A DNA stretch of 64,000 nt. Source: Lepisosteus oculatus (lineage: Eukaryota > Chordata > Actinopteri > Semionotiformes > Lepisosteidae). The position numbers were made by a program, and so were the translations under genes. The notes beneath the pieces were generated by a model. The model had not been told where the DNA came from and did not search any database. It saw only the letters and a list, made by a program, of their open reading frames with translations. The DNA is taken from NCBI RefSeq assembly GCF_040954835.1, contig NC_090711.1, forward strand, positions 8,811,501-8,875,500, given 5' to 3'. The first letter of the stretch is position 1. Each line of letters begins with the position of its first letter. Positions 12,601 through 25,309 of the stretch are shown piece after piece.

Positions 12601-15600
12601 TGCTCAATGTGCAGTCCTTCTACATTAAACACATTTTCCAATTAGATCGTGTAATAATTACTGGCACACACTGCTCAACGGTTACAGCAAAACCTAAAAT
12701 TCTGCAAACTCTTTACAAGCTCTGTGGCACCCCTCCAAACGCAGGTTGTATTGTGCCCTGCAGCTTCTCAATAGAAACGGTTACAGCAATTACTCATTGT
12801 TGTTGTGTGACTCACTGTCTGTGTTTACTCGTAGTATCTCAGGTACACAGGATAAACATCTACTGACCCGTCTTTCATAAGAATAAAAAAAAAAACCCAC
12901 ACACAACATCAGCTTGATCTGCAAACTAGAGATAGACAAACTGGCCTGGTTTTCATTTTCGGATTGTCCCAGTCAGATGTAGTAAATTACTTCAAAATAA
13001 AAGACAACATTAAACCATTATTATTTTGCATTAAATTATCAAGATAGACTCTTCGGACTGTTCGCTATCCTTTTTCTTTGTCAGATAAAGCCGAGACAGC
13101 TGTCTTAAATCAAGATAATTAAAAACCAGCCAACCACTGCAGGCCACTTACACATGCCTGTGAATCAGGACTGTGAAGCCTGGTCTGATGTTTTGCAGGG
13201 AGTTCCTTTCCAAACAAGACTCTCCTAACTATAAAGCAATCCCAAAATGTGCGACAATTATGCCTGAGGAAGTATTACTGTACATTCAGTGATCTATTTT
13301 TTTTTAAAGGAATGACTGGGAACGGAAATGGTTGAGAAGACGAAATCTTGACCCGATCCTTTATTTACCTACCTTAAGAACAGATAAGCCTCAGACTCCT
13401 ATCTTAACTGCGCATAAAACCACATCGTTGGGAAGGCGCTCAGTTCATGTGTGCAATTCTCCAGGCAGCTATTTCTTCCCTGCCAACACAAGCAGGCAGC
13501 CATCTCTGTTGAGCTGTGGTTTGTTGAAGGGAAATAGTTTAATTCAGTGTGGCTGTGGGCAAGCGCGCTGGGGACCGCACAATCTGAATGAATAAAATAA
13601 TTAGCCGAGAGCACAAGTAGGAAGTGTTGGGGAGCCAGCCTGCGAAACGATAAGACTAGGATCTGTGGCCCCTGTCAGCACAACTCTTATCAGTACTTAG
13701 AGGGAGACACGGCTTGCAAAACAAAGCTCCCTCTCATGTGGAGCCCTCGCATAAACATACCTTTATCCTGTGTCAGAAGGGAAGGAGGACGTGTGAGGGG
13801 GATGAAAGCTGAGAGCTCCCGTGAATGCGGCCTAGACTTGGTTGGCAGGCCTGCCTAACCCGTCCTAACATGCTCCATTGCAAGAGGCATCAAGCCCAGC
13901 AGCCTCCACCTCTACTACTTTACTCTCGTCTCCCCCCCCCCCTTCCTATAAGTGTCTTTGCCAGTGCATGTTTCCGTTTATGTCCCTACAATGGGGAATC
14001 CTTACTTCCTTACAGTCAGATCCCTGCCACCAGCCCTCCCTCGAGGACGGGAGACAAGCACAGTGTCCAACACGTCTTTCACAGCGCATGCTCCCGGGCT
14101 GCCCGGCTCCTATTCCCTCCACGAATCCGCGCACACCCCTGGAAGGCTGAGGTATTGGAAGGAGGGCGGCTGCCGTCCTCGCCGATAACACTCCGAGCTC
14201 TCAAGCATGGGGGAAGCCACAAGCGTTCATGACTGCACGCGGCCAGCTGGGGATCCTCCTACGACTCGTGTCCACCAGCTCAGCCGTTTGTGTGCTACTG
14301 TTTCGAGGAGCCCACTCACAGATGGTTAAATAATAATTCCTTGCACTTATACGGTACTTTGCTTCACCAAGTGAATAAAGGGAGTCCAGTATGAGCAAGC
14401 CCAGAGTGTAATTTAGCTAGCCAAGTTAGCTCAGCCAGGTTAACATCCCTAACTTTTACGAAAAGTTCCACAGGATCTTCAATGACCTAGTACATGGGAC
14501 CTCAGTTTAACATCTCACCAGAAAAACAGCACATCCTGCACCACAGTTCTCTGTGATCATACTGATTGATTTGGAAAAGCCGATTGCTAGCAATCTGCTT
14601 TTCCTAAGGGGTTTCTACTCACAGTGCAGTCCAGGCCCAGCCTCGCTTAGCTCCTGAGATCTGACAGAACTGGCAATCCGAAGACCATAGGGAGCAATCA
14701 GTACTCTGGAGCCTGTCAGCTCTACAGGGAAAATAAATGTCCCCTCTTCCCAAACGAGATGTTTCTCTCTGATTGATGGTTTCATGACACAAATTGCCTT
14801 TCAAGTGTCAGAAACTGTCTGAACGCCCTTGACTAGTCAGACACTCTCCACTATTTTTAAATGTTGGCAATTCGATAAATTTCCTGAAAGGAAGCAAAAT
14901 GTAATGTTTTATATCTGAGGTGTGGGTTGGCATAGAAGCACTTGGAAGAGCTTAACTTACTGAATGGCACATGAATTCAAAGCAAAATCTAACCCTGCAT
15001 GTTTTTTTACCTTCTCTTTAGTAGAGGCGACATATTTATTTTCACTTTGCAGTCCAAATAGTAACACTATTTATAATCATAATTATAATGCTTTAACAGC
15101 AAATAGGTATTCCCACAATGAAAAGAAAAGCTTAGGGACTATGTAGATTTTCTGTATTGGAAGGAATGCCCCTGTGACTGTACCCCCAGTTCCAGTCTCT
15201 CCTATCACTCAGAGTCATTCCTTCTCTTCATTGAAAAATGCCTGTCTAAAATGCAGTGAAGCAAAACCAAACTATTATAAGCCCAGCTTCTCTGTACTTC
15301 TAAGGGAATTTCAGTGAAATCGGATACCCAGGTGCTGTCATAATATTTAACATTCGGACTCTAACAGTCTTCAATTAAAAGAAGCATCCCAGTATAAAAA
15401 AAATATTTTAAGCTCTGGGGCACATGCTAACCTCAAGATTAAAACATACAAATTTTGTCTATTGGTTAAAATAGCACTGGTCAGACTTTAAAAAACTTTG
15501 CACTTACTTAATAAAATATTACCTCTAAAACATATTCAATGTCTGTAATGTTACTCAAGGTCTTTAAAATATCAATGTGGTTTCCATTACAGTGTTACAG

Positions 15601-17144
15601 TACAATCCATTTTTAAATCCTTTTTGTATAACTCTGATATCTCACATAGCCATCAATCTCCAGCGGAGACATTTAAACATTAAAAAATACAAAAGCATTT
15701 TTGCTGGTGGCTTCTCACTGACGTTAGCTAGTCAAATGTTCAGCCTCATAATCTCTATTGCCAGTTTAGCAAGGAGCATACAGAAGATAAGACCTTCACA
15801 AAGCAAGTTTTGACAAGATTAAAGAGTTTATATCAAATTACAGGTTACAAGTATCTATATATATGCATGTATAGAAAGGTTTAATTGCAGAGAATATTAT
15901 AATATGGGTTATTATAATGAATGCTTTCTCTTTCCCTGTATAACCTAACAAAAGTACATCTTGTTCTTTTAGTTTACTGTTAATGATTTTTCTTTGTGTA
16001 ATAAATGTGACTTTAATATGAGGTTTTGCCTCTCTTGTGTAAAATCTTGTAGTATATTTGAATAATAAAGTCCACAGAAACTGCAAACAGACTTCAACTA
16101 GCACTGACACAGCAATATACTGTATATTCTGCTTATTAAAATCCTGAACCACTTAAATCAAACCATACCTTACTTTTCACCATTTCGTCACGTAGTCTGC
16201 AATTTCCTATTTACCACATTAATTAAACTTTGCTCCATTGTTGTGTGATAAGGATTATTGACTATATAATGATCTTAAAGAATAGTTTTATTTTTAATTT
16301 TTTACTTTCCATTCTTTCTAATATCACACAATGACATGAAGCACAAAGTAAGGACACCTAAGGAGCTACAGAAATGTGGAAATCGGGAAAGGAACCAAAG
16401 ACAATGTAAACTTGTCTATAAATATAAAGCTATAATTTCCTACAGAACGACATCTAAAAGGAGCCCTTCTCAGTACACATGATGGCATTCTTCAGCACTG
16501 GTCAGTAGAGTTTTTATACAATTGTTTTCAAGATGTTCTTATTTTGTTTATTGATATTATCGCTATTATTTATTTTCGACACAGTAGTTTATTTTGAGTT
16601 CTACTTGAGCGTGTCAAAAGGAGCACTCCTAACACTGGGCATCTTCTTGCTTGTAGCCTTTCTTAGCAATACTGTGTCAATTTACTTGGTGTCATTCATC
16701 AAGCTTTTGAAACACAGCTTCGAGAGTGATCATCACTCCCAGTGAAATAAGGCTTTTCACTCTTGTCAGCTTTGTGGCTATATACATCCGCGTCTGTCAA
16801 TGCCTAAAATAAACAATGATGTAAAAGATCGTACCATAATAGTACACTTCCAAAATAGGCATTTACTGTCACCTCCCAGTTTTTTTCCTAAAACAAATGC
16901 CAGCCCTGAAGCTGACCAGGTTAAGGTAGCAATAAGCATTGGCATTTGGAACAAAACTCTTTTTTTAAACAGGTGCTTATACATCAGAACTGTGCTTATA
17001 CAGCAACCATCAGAGTGCATTATGGATAACTATCAGGAATGTAATGACTCCACGGGAAATGTGTTTCTTCTGGTCTACAATGCGGAACTATTATGTGTAT
17101 CTCGATGCTCACTCTTGGTCCTGCACGAACACTGTGTTTGTTAG

Positions 17145-17510
17145 GTTTCATCCCAACAAAGTGCTAAACCTTCAGTGCCAATTGCCGACTTAATCAATTT
17201 GCTCGCTTGTTTAGACTTTTAACTTGTTTCTTCGATCAACTTTTGATCTTTGAGTGTCAAACATACCTTATTTAAAGGGTACTGTTTTACACTCCTCAAC
17301 TTGAATGTGACTAGATGGTTCTTACTAATTGGTCAGTCGATGGAAACACAGGTGGGAATGTCAGTGTATCATACACTCCCACAACGAGCGTTTTTTTTCT
17401 TTTTGCATTAGTCCATTTCTTTACATTTCAACATTCAGCCTACACACCTGAATGACCGCAGTTCTGAACCTGGAACTGAACCTGGCAACTGGAACATGAT
17501 TGATACCAAT
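17145..17510 (+). repeat. Old dispersed repeat, copy 1 (pair with 27681-28100)
   Basis: This segment and 27681-28100 share an ordered series of similar blocks. These are a CTAAA..CAGTGC.AATTG block, a GACTTAATCA-like block, a GCTTGTTTAGACTTT-like block, AACTTGTTTCTTC, a GTACTGTTTT block, TGGTTCTTACTA, and ACATTTCAACAT near the end. Divergence is high, so both are old insertions. This copy is in BMP7 intron 1 about 0.8 kb from exon 1. The family looks widespread in ray-finned fish, but I do not name it. Confidence 0.7.
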
Positions 17511-18342
17511 AACAACTATTTAACCCTTAAAGAGCAGAAAGAAAATTTACAAAATATGCCCAAAACAGAAAACTGAAATCAATTCGCCTGTGTTCCTCCA
17601 TAGCGGGTTTCAGAAGCTTGCTTCGGTAAATTAACTCGACAGAGCCCAGACAACAGCCTTTCTGGTATAATCCTGCCCTCTCAATATAAATTATACAGGT
17701 GCGTTACGCTTGAAGGTTAATTTCTGGATAACACGGACAGTTTAATGGGCATACATCACACGGTTTTTAATCTTGTCACTGTTCCCTGTGAAATGTTTTA
17801 TCCAAGCCACATTTATGTGCAAGTTTTGGCAGTATGCAACAGTTAGGATTACTTCACTGCTTACACACTAATCCTCCTGGGAAGACAAAGTAAAACACAC
17901 CACCAAGATAAATTTGATCAAGATGACAATACGGCATACAGTACATTATCCTAATTTCAGTTACAAGTTAAATAAATATTAGCCGTGAAAATATTACAGT
18001 AAGGCTAATACGTTTTCAAGAATCAATTTAACCTTCCGTTCATCTTTTTTGCTTACTGTGAAGCGGTGCTATATAAAATTGTAATAGCATCTTTGTATTA
18101 TATTTAAAAGGAATACGTTATTTTTGTTCTGGCAAAAACTATAACTTCCCTGTAGAAAAAAAAAATCTTCAGGCATTAAAGAACGAAACTCTGGTCTTCC
18201 TTTCTGTTTGATGCATCGTTGTTAAAAACAGATTCGGATTAAGAAAAGATACTGTTCGAAACAGGAGAAATACATATTTTGTTCTACTCGCAAAAATAAC
18301 ATCTAAACGAAGAGCAACACCTCGCCGCCTTAGTGAACATAC

Positions 18343-18742
18343 CTAGGTTGACAAAGCTCATGACCATGTCAGCATCGTTGAGAAAGTTGTTGTCTTGTAA
18401 AGTCGCTATCGGGGGTCCCTGGGTGGTGAAGATCGGCTTGTAGGGATACGAGTAGCCGTCCTCCTCTCCCTCGGTAGACATGGCATTGTACAGGTCCAGC
18501 ATGAACATCGGCGCCGCGTTGTGCTTCCCGTGAAGGTGAGGACGGGGCCGGTGCGGCAGCCCCAGAATGGAAAGGATCTCCCGCTGCATCTCCCGGCGCT
18601 CCTGGCTTTTCAGGCGCCGATGTATGAAACTCGAATGCACTTCGTTATCCAAAGTGAAGTTCGTGAGCACGGTGTCGGCCAGGACGCAGTAGCCGCACAA
18701 GAGAACCAGTGCTGGAGCAGTTGTGTCAAGAAACGAAATCAT
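18343..18742 (-). CDS. BMP7: BMP7 coding exon 1 (signal peptide and start of prodomain)
   Basis: The minus-strand frame from the ATG at 18742 encodes 133 residues plus one base, then a GTATGT donor at 18342. Residues 1-22 form a hydrophobic signal peptide ending in CVLA. Residues 31-70 contain [32 protein letters not shown] and HRPRPHL, nearly identical to human BMP7. [12 protein letters not shown] and [11 protein letters not shown] follow. An NFT sequon lies at residues 28-30. BMP7 is a secreted TGF-beta-superfamily ligand; this exon encodes only the secretion signal and the start of the prodomain, while the mature cystine-knot exons lie outside the window. The acidic insert after DLYNAM differs from mammals in sequence and length. 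BMP5/6/8 share the prodomain style, but the close match and the SPO11/RAE1/RBM38 neighbours make BMP7 secure. Confidence 0.96.
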
Positions 18743-19450
18743 TTCTGTTATTTTACAAGATTTCGGTTCTCTTTCGTTATTGCCAATGTGACCAGTTTCG
18801 CACAGTGCAAAATAAAGAGGGATATCCTTGCCTTGGTATTTAATGGAAAGTGCTTCAAGATAAAATCTTCCGGCTAACCTGTTCCGTCCGTATCTATATA
18901 GCTATAAATGTACAGCATACATAAGAATATTCATCCCCCCAGCATCAGCTTAGCTCCCCCATATTGAGGGACCGGTAACCCATTGGATGCATTAATTGAA
19001 ATCTGCAAGATATATATATATATTGGTGTAAATCCAGTATTGTATTTATACTCCGTTTTTCATCTGGTCGTCTCAGGACGAGATGATCCTTTTTTGTCGT
19101 GCGTTCCCTCTCCTGCACAAGCTCATAACTCCTCAAGAAGCGCTACGGCTACAGCGACCAGGGCTCTGAAAGCAGACAGCAAAACTTCGAGGAGGTGCTA
19201 TCTGCTGGGAGGAGCGGAGGCAGCCTCTGCTCCTACTTAACAAAGCCTGGAGCAGGGAAGAGGGGTGTGCGCGCCCGAGGTAGGGGTGTCGATAAGAGAG
19301 AAATACGGGGGGGAGCGGAGCAGGGGTGTATTATCAAGGTTGCCTTTCAAGATGTTTGTCTGTCTTGGCAGAGAGATGGGTGGAGACGAATTCTCTCCCC
19401 CCGACAGCAGTTTAAGGCGCTGTATTGTAAACACACTTTTGAAAGAAGTC
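18743..19450 (-). promoter_or_regulatory. BMP7: Probable BMP7 5' UTR and promoter region
   Basis: This flank lies directly upstream of the BMP7 start on the minus strand. By analogy with mammalian BMP7, several hundred bases of 5' UTR are expected here. I see no convincing TATA box in the right orientation. The part beyond 19130 is richer in G+C and has scattered CpG. A short (AT)n tract sits near 19010-19023. The transcription start cannot be placed from sequence alone. Confidence 0.35.
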
Positions 19451-20626
19451 AGAAGATTATGTGTCTAGTTTCTTTTGTTAGGCAGTGGGGGAGAATGTTT
19501 CTCCTTGTCCATCACGGACTCCCGGAGAGTCCTTTGTGAGCGACTCGTCTGCGATTTACTTTTCGTGGCTACAAGAGGCGATTTATTGGCGGATGGTGTT
19601 TCGGTTGTTGTTGGATTACCCTGGTTTCCCTTTAAATCGCAGGAAACAGCAAACGCGTTTAATACGCAAACATTAAATAATAAAAAAATGTACTTACTCT
19701 TCTGTTAGGATAAATCAATTCGTTCCACTGCAATGAAAAATATTTTATTGAACGTCATGTTTGTAGGACGAAAACACTGCTACTAAGTATCTCAATGCAA
19801 TTACAACCCATATTAATCTCATCATATTTAAGTACCAGTTTTGCATTTTTATATACTGTGCTTGGTTGGTGCTTGAATTCCACTTCTATGATGTCTGTTT
19901 ATAGTAGCATTAAATGACTTGTTAGCTGTCTTCCTCATTACTGAACTGTGCCTTATGAATGTGCAATTATAAGGCGATTGTGAATACCGACCCCGACCAC
20001 AAATGAAAACCGAAAGAAAAAAGCTGTAAAGAAAAAAAAAGTTTTGGAAAATTTGTGAAGCGCTCAGATCAGGAACATATCAACTCGAAGATCTCAAACT
20101 TGCTACTACACAATCAGAACGCACAACCCTGCTTTAAGTAGCACCAAAGCTAGGATCTGGGTGCAGATGTGTGACACCTCATTCTGTCTGCCACAAGCAC
20201 TTCAGCAGTCCTGCATTTCCAGTACAGTATCAGGCTCTGTGTATGACAGAGCCAAAGGAAGACTCCTAACTTCTAGTGCTTGTCCAGCTGTGGTATGTGA
20301 TGTTTGAAAAATAAAAAAAAATATTTATAAATATATATATTTTAAATTGTATTATGATCATTATAAATAACCACGCAGAGTGCTGATGGCAGCTCCACAT
20401 CAAACACTGTTAATCCTTTACTGACCCTGATTTTACTAAGACATTTCCCAAAGAAGATTAAATGGGATCACAAAGGACTGCTCGTTACCATGTGGCTTGC
20501 AATATTTAAGAAGTTTGCTTGAAACTGACAAACTGAGTTTGCCTTACAAGCATGTGCAGGCAAGCTCTACTTTGAATGCAAATTAAATGAAGGAAAGAAA
20601 TTTAATGGAGTAGATTAGCTCCTCCC

Positions 20627-20676
20627 AAAAATATATTTTTGATAATGTGTTTATTTTGTTGTTTACCAGTTGACAG
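20627..20676. promoter_or_regulatory. Candidate regulatory cluster (forkhead and MEIS/TGIF-like words)
   Basis: Within 50 bases there is a 14-bp perfect palindrome AAAAATATATTTTT (20627-20640), TGTTTAT (20648-20654), TTGTTTAC (20659-20666, a good forkhead word) and TGACAG (20671-20676, MEIS/TGIF type). It lies about 1.9 kb upstream of the BMP7 start. Such words are short and common, so this is only a pointer to a possible BMP7 upstream enhancer. Confidence 0.2.
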
Positions 20677-22065
20677 CCATTTAATTTCAGCAGCCACTAG
20701 ACCATGCAGACGTGGCCTGTTACCTTAATTGAAGCGACTAAAAGGGACCGCCTGTTTATTTTGCAGTGGCTTCTAACTGAGATGCTAAAAGGTTGGCTGT
20801 TGTTGAAGTGGGTAGAGAGCTCCAGTGTTAAGCCAGTCCCCACCCCTTGTGAAATGGGACAATCAGACTGAAGGATGTCAATCTCAGGCAGTACAATAGG
20901 AACAGAGCTCCTTTTGTTCCAGTCAAACTGCCTCTAATGACCCTCTCTGCAAACAGTGGCACGGGCTGAGGCTTAAGGAGCATGTGCACTGACTAGTCTT
21001 TGACCAGAGGAAGCAGAGCAGAACAGGAGATTGAGCTCATACTGGTTTTGCTCACACTCTCTCCCTCACACTCCAGTATGCACTTCTTTCTCTTGTGCAC
21101 ACTCATCTACGTGTACACACGGATTTTATTTTGTCAGAAGAAGCGAACACATTTGCCTCACATTTGAATACAGTGTCTGTTATCACAGTAGTCTAAGATG
21201 CCCATACCCCTCCTTACCCTGTGGTGAGTGAGTTATTAGTCAAGCCCTCCAGTGGTCAATAGCATCCCAATGAAGTTGTCATGGTAATTGAGAACAGGGG
21301 AAAGATCGGTGTCTCACATTAGCAAGGTGGCCAGAATACAAAGCGCATTTACACCATCTCTTGCCGAAAACATTACAAGCAATAAAAATGCAAAGTGCCA
21401 CAGGCAACCTCTGAAGACCTTTAAGCTAACCATAGTAGGTTTTGAAAGAGCTGTGAAATTCCTTTTTTTCCACTCACAGAAAGTCTTGTTTATGACACTA
21501 ACAATTGTGTAAAGATGTTAAGTAATTTAGCTGGACCTGTATCTCTTAGTCCTGGAGGATCCTCTATATTCGAACTCACTTCAACTCGAACCCACTCACC
21601 TCTCTGTCGTGAGCACTGAACAGTCCTCCAAACCCCATCATACAGCATCTCAGAATTTAAATACACTCGAAACGCTGGCTCCCACCCTTCCTGGCCCATT
21701 TACAGCCCCCTCAAATGTACATAAAACGTTCCTGAGCCCTTCTTTGGAAAATGGGGATTGGTTGTTTTTCAGATATTGTTTTTTTGTGTCCAGATCTTCA
21801 TCTGTAGATCTTAACATTCACTCGCCCACACAAGACAGGCTGTCAAAGCAGCAATCTCCAACACACCAGCACGGTGGATTCCTCCCAATCGCCTATCTCA
21901 GAGGCTTGCTGAAACAGACATGTAGCCTGCAGGTTACAGCTTGACAACAGTTCATGCAAAGCCAAACTCCAGTACAAAACAGCCCCATGTGTATTACTTT
22001 GGTCTTGCAGAAAGAAGGAGATAGAGTTCCATTCCTTCGTCCATAAAAGACGGCTACCTTTGGAC

Positions 22066-22257
22066 ATTTGACCTCAGATCTAGTAACTGACAGAGGTCAA
22101 ATTAATATTTATTTCATTCATTTCTTAAATACCAAGGTCTGTGCTCCTTTGAAGACTGGAAGGAAGGCACAGCAGGCAGTTCTGCAGAGCATACAGTAAA
22201 AGTATTTTTTTCAAGGTAAACTGACCTTTAAATTACGTGATGTGGAGTCAAAGGTCA
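22066..22257. promoter_or_regulatory. Candidate nuclear-receptor half-site cluster
   Basis: Four AGGTCA-type half-sites lie in 190 bases. ATTTGACCTC at 22066-22075 and GAGGTCAAAT at 22093-22102 form a perfect 10-bp inverted repeat with a 17-base spacer. TGACCT at 22222-22227 faces AGGTCA at 22252-22257. The last is preceded by GAGTCA and one base, making a DR1-like element at 22245-22257, a spacing used by HNF4, PPAR/RXR and COUP-TF receptors. It is about 3.3-3.5 kb upstream of BMP7. Function is inferred only. Confidence 0.3.
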
Positions 22258-22520
22258 AATTCTTTTCTGTCTAGATTTTCACACAGAGCTTGCTCCACAG
22301 CTCCAAAGACCTGCCTCTCAGACATCTAACCAGGTGAAACTGAGTGATTGCAAATGTCTGAATTAGCATTTGGCACTTTCGTGTTCTGAAGACATATGAA
22401 ATGCAGCTGTTCTAGTGCAAAGTAAAGACAGATTAACAAGTGTAAACTATTTTTCATGTGTTAAACTGCATTTTTAAACTCATTTAACTTTCTGCAAAGA
22501 TCTTTTTTGGAGTATTGTGT

Positions 22521-22830
22521 ATTGGGTGGCACAGTGGTTAGCGTGGCTGCCTCACAGTGCGGGAGCACTGGGCTCAATTCCTGGGGAGCCATCTGTCTGG
22601 AGTTTGCATGTTCTCCCCATGTTTGCATGGGTTTTCTCCCTGTACTCCAGTTTCCTCCCACAGTCCAAAGACATAATGATAGGTTAATTGGCTTCTGGGA
22701 AAAAGCTGGCCCTGGTGTGAGTGTGTGTGTCCTGTCCAGGGTGTATCCTGTCTGGTGCCAGTTGCTTGCTGGGTTAGAATCTGTCTCCTTCCTGACCCTG
22801 TGTTAGATAATGTGGGAAAATGGTTGGATC
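22521..22830 (+). repeat. Fish-type interspersed repeat, copy 2 (forward orientation)
   Basis: It begins with GGGTGGCACAGTGGTTAGCG and continues through GGAGTTTGCATGTTCTCC, GTTTCCTCCCACAGTCC, AAAGACATAATGATAGG and CCTGTCCAGGGTGTATCC. This layout is shared with the reverse-complement copy at 210-487 and is typical of a very abundant fish repeat family. The first 60 bases look tRNA-like. Open frames across it are not genes. Confidence 0.75.
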
Positions 22831-25177
22831 TTTATTGAACTGTTGCTTTTGTCATGTTTTTGCTGCTGTCTGTCAATTCTAAACTATGACGGTCTGGACA
22901 CAAAAGCAAGTGACCCTGTGATCTTGCTGTTCTGTCGAACCCACCTTGTCAGGGCAATATTGGAAAGTGAAGTAGTGTGTCTGTTACAAACGTCTGCCAC
23001 AGCAATGAACAATATTGAACAATCTGACCTTTAATGGTGGCATTTCCACTTCGATGTTAAAGTACATCATTTATCTGATTCATTTCTTTCCAAAGAGACA
23101 AAGAATGACTGTGTATTAACCATATTTACAGTCTACAAAATACTGCATCCAACTGCAGTAAAATTAGAGCCTTATGGTATCTACATTTTTTATTTATTCT
23201 TTTAGCTGGTGAGAAAAGTTGTGATTCTGAACTGTCTTCACAGCCCTCATATGTTCTGTCACCCTCTTTCACAGACTACTGCTCGATTGCCTTTAACAAT
23301 ACCACACCAAAGGAAGCTGCATTTTGCAATAGCAGATGGGAAGCAGAGGGGGTTAGGCTGTTGTTCTGTTTTCCATTTGTCAGGATTAGTCTAACAGATC
23401 TCTATTTCTTTTTCTTTGGGCTTCTGACTGAAGCTAATCCCACTCACCTGCAGTTGTTAGCCCTGTGTTCCTGACCCTTTGCCCTCTCCCATTGCCCAGT
23501 GAAAATGCATATCCCGAGACAAGCACATGACTCAGCGCTCTCTGTCTTTCCAGGTTAACACTCCACATCTGCCAAGATCTCTCACCATCCCTAAAGCAGA
23601 AGAGATCCTGTTTATCTCAATCGCCCCAGATGTTATGGCCTTTTACAGATTAAGGATGTTATGAATGGAAAGCTATATGGTAGCACTTTGCCTTCATGCT
23701 TGTTTTGGCATTGGGTAAAAGGTGGGGTGTCTATTTTTTTTAAAGCAATTGTTTTTCTTAAATAATAGAGATCAGACTGGGGCAAAGGCCTTTTTGTTTT
23801 TTTTTTTTTGCATCCCAATATATAACAAAATCGCAATCCTTTTTTATAAACAAAAATACATTTTTATGTGCCTTCAGAGAAATATAGGCCAGATTGTTTT
23901 ACTGTTAGACGTGCTACTCAGCTTAAGTTAGTAAGTGCATAATTCTACCTGTACGCTCCCCATATAGGCAAAGGCTTGGGATTCACGCAGGAGGGTTTCC
24001 TCTCTTTATGTGTCACAAGCAGGACTTGGTTCCTATCCTTTCCCTTCCCAAGCTGTCTCGTACTGCCACTCAGCTGCTTGCTGCAAATGAAAACCAACCT
24101 TCTGCTTTAAAAATAGGGCTATGAAGAGGCTGAGCTCACTTTGGGCATCTCAGGGCAAGAGCCAGGCACAACGGAGGAGCTGAAGTAGGTGAAGTGAAGA
24201 GCGCGCAGCAGACTCCAGGCCTGCCGGCTGTAAATACACTCTAATTAGAAGCAGTTATGACATATTTTAAGAATTATAGCTGTTTCCTGATCTGTGGGAC
24301 GACAGTGCTGTCACTTTGTGTTTCACAGAAAACAAACATGTTGGAGATTCAAAGGCAGCTGCTGGGAGTGGGGGACGGTGGAGGAAAGGAAGTCTTGACT
24401 GAAAATTACACACCAGATACACCCTCACGTGTCCCGGGCTCTGCAGTCTGCTGCTAGCACGCCATACCATCCACACAAGCCATTAAGCTATGGGTTTTTT
24501 ACACGTATTCTCATTTTCACCCCCCCACCTCTCCTATTTATTTAACCCTTTGTGTTTGGACAGGACATAACTCTGCCCACTTCTAGACTATCCATTGCTC
24601 TACTTTTGACATGGAATAAAGAACTCGTTTTTATCAATTGACTTTCGGTGACAGTTAAGCTCTGTGATACTAACTGCTTCTCTTGTTTTGCATAACGTGC
24701 CTTCTCGGGTGGCCTATTGCTCCTCCCTCCTCTTTTAATGTCTTTTAATGTGGTCTCATTGGAAAACGTTTGATCAAGAATCGTCAAGCAGCGCTGCGCC
24801 GGCCATTTATGAGTGTCTTCCGGAGTCGGCAAAGGATTGCTTTTACAGAGAGCGTTGATGCCACGGGAGGCGCTAATGTGCCCAATGTGGCACAATGAGG
24901 TGTTAACAGCCGAAGGGCCTGGGCCACACAGCTCTGAAACATGTCATGTGCAAACTCACTTTTGAAAAAAGGCAGACAGGTCTCCCTTTGTCACTAATGA
25001 ATCGACTTATACAGCGAGCGAGCCCGTTCTTTTTGGAAACGGTAGAACTGCTCAGCACAAAGCACTAAGGGAGATCAGCAGCAGGAGATGGATGCGAGGA
25101 CGTGCAGTTAATCGCTGTTCAATTCACTCAAAACTCTGCTGTTCGTCTCACATCCCTGCTGTTGTGTCACATCCAGG

Positions 25178-25272
25178 TGGGGCTGCACAGTGGTGGTGGT
25201 GGAGGGGAGTCCCCATTACCTGTAAAGCGCTTTGAGTGGAGTGTTCAGAAAAGCGCTATATAAGTGTAAGCA

Positions 25273-25308
<36 letters not shown>
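25178..25308 (+). repeat. LINE/SINE 3' tail with (ATT)n tract
   Basis: The segment contains GTAAAGCGCTTTGAGTGGAG and AAGCGCTATATAAGTGTAA followed by about twelve ATT units (25273-25308). A GCGCTT..AAGCGCTATATAA tail ending in a microsatellite is the known 3' end style of L2-clade LINEs and their partner SINEs in fish. Only the tail is present. A related tail in reverse lies at 29541-29600. Confidence 0.7.

Positions 25309-25309
<1 letters not shown>

Larger units (their letters stand above)
1..18342 (-). other. BMP7: BMP7 intron 1 (partial, 3' part outside window)
   Basis: This stretch lies downstream (minus strand) of the BMP7 exon 1 donor. I found no second coding exon: none of the open frames resembles the BMP7 prodomain segment expected after residue 133. 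The intron therefore exceeds 18.3 kb, which fits the long first intron known for vertebrate BMP7. It is mostly AT-rich single-copy-looking DNA. Contents I can name are an interspersed repeat near 210-487, a decayed LINE at about 8370-9650, a (GTT)6 run at 9716-9733, a C-run near 13930-13942, and a second dispersed repeat at about 17145-17510. BMP7 introns are expected to hold enhancers, but I cannot identify one without comparison. Confidence 0.8.
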
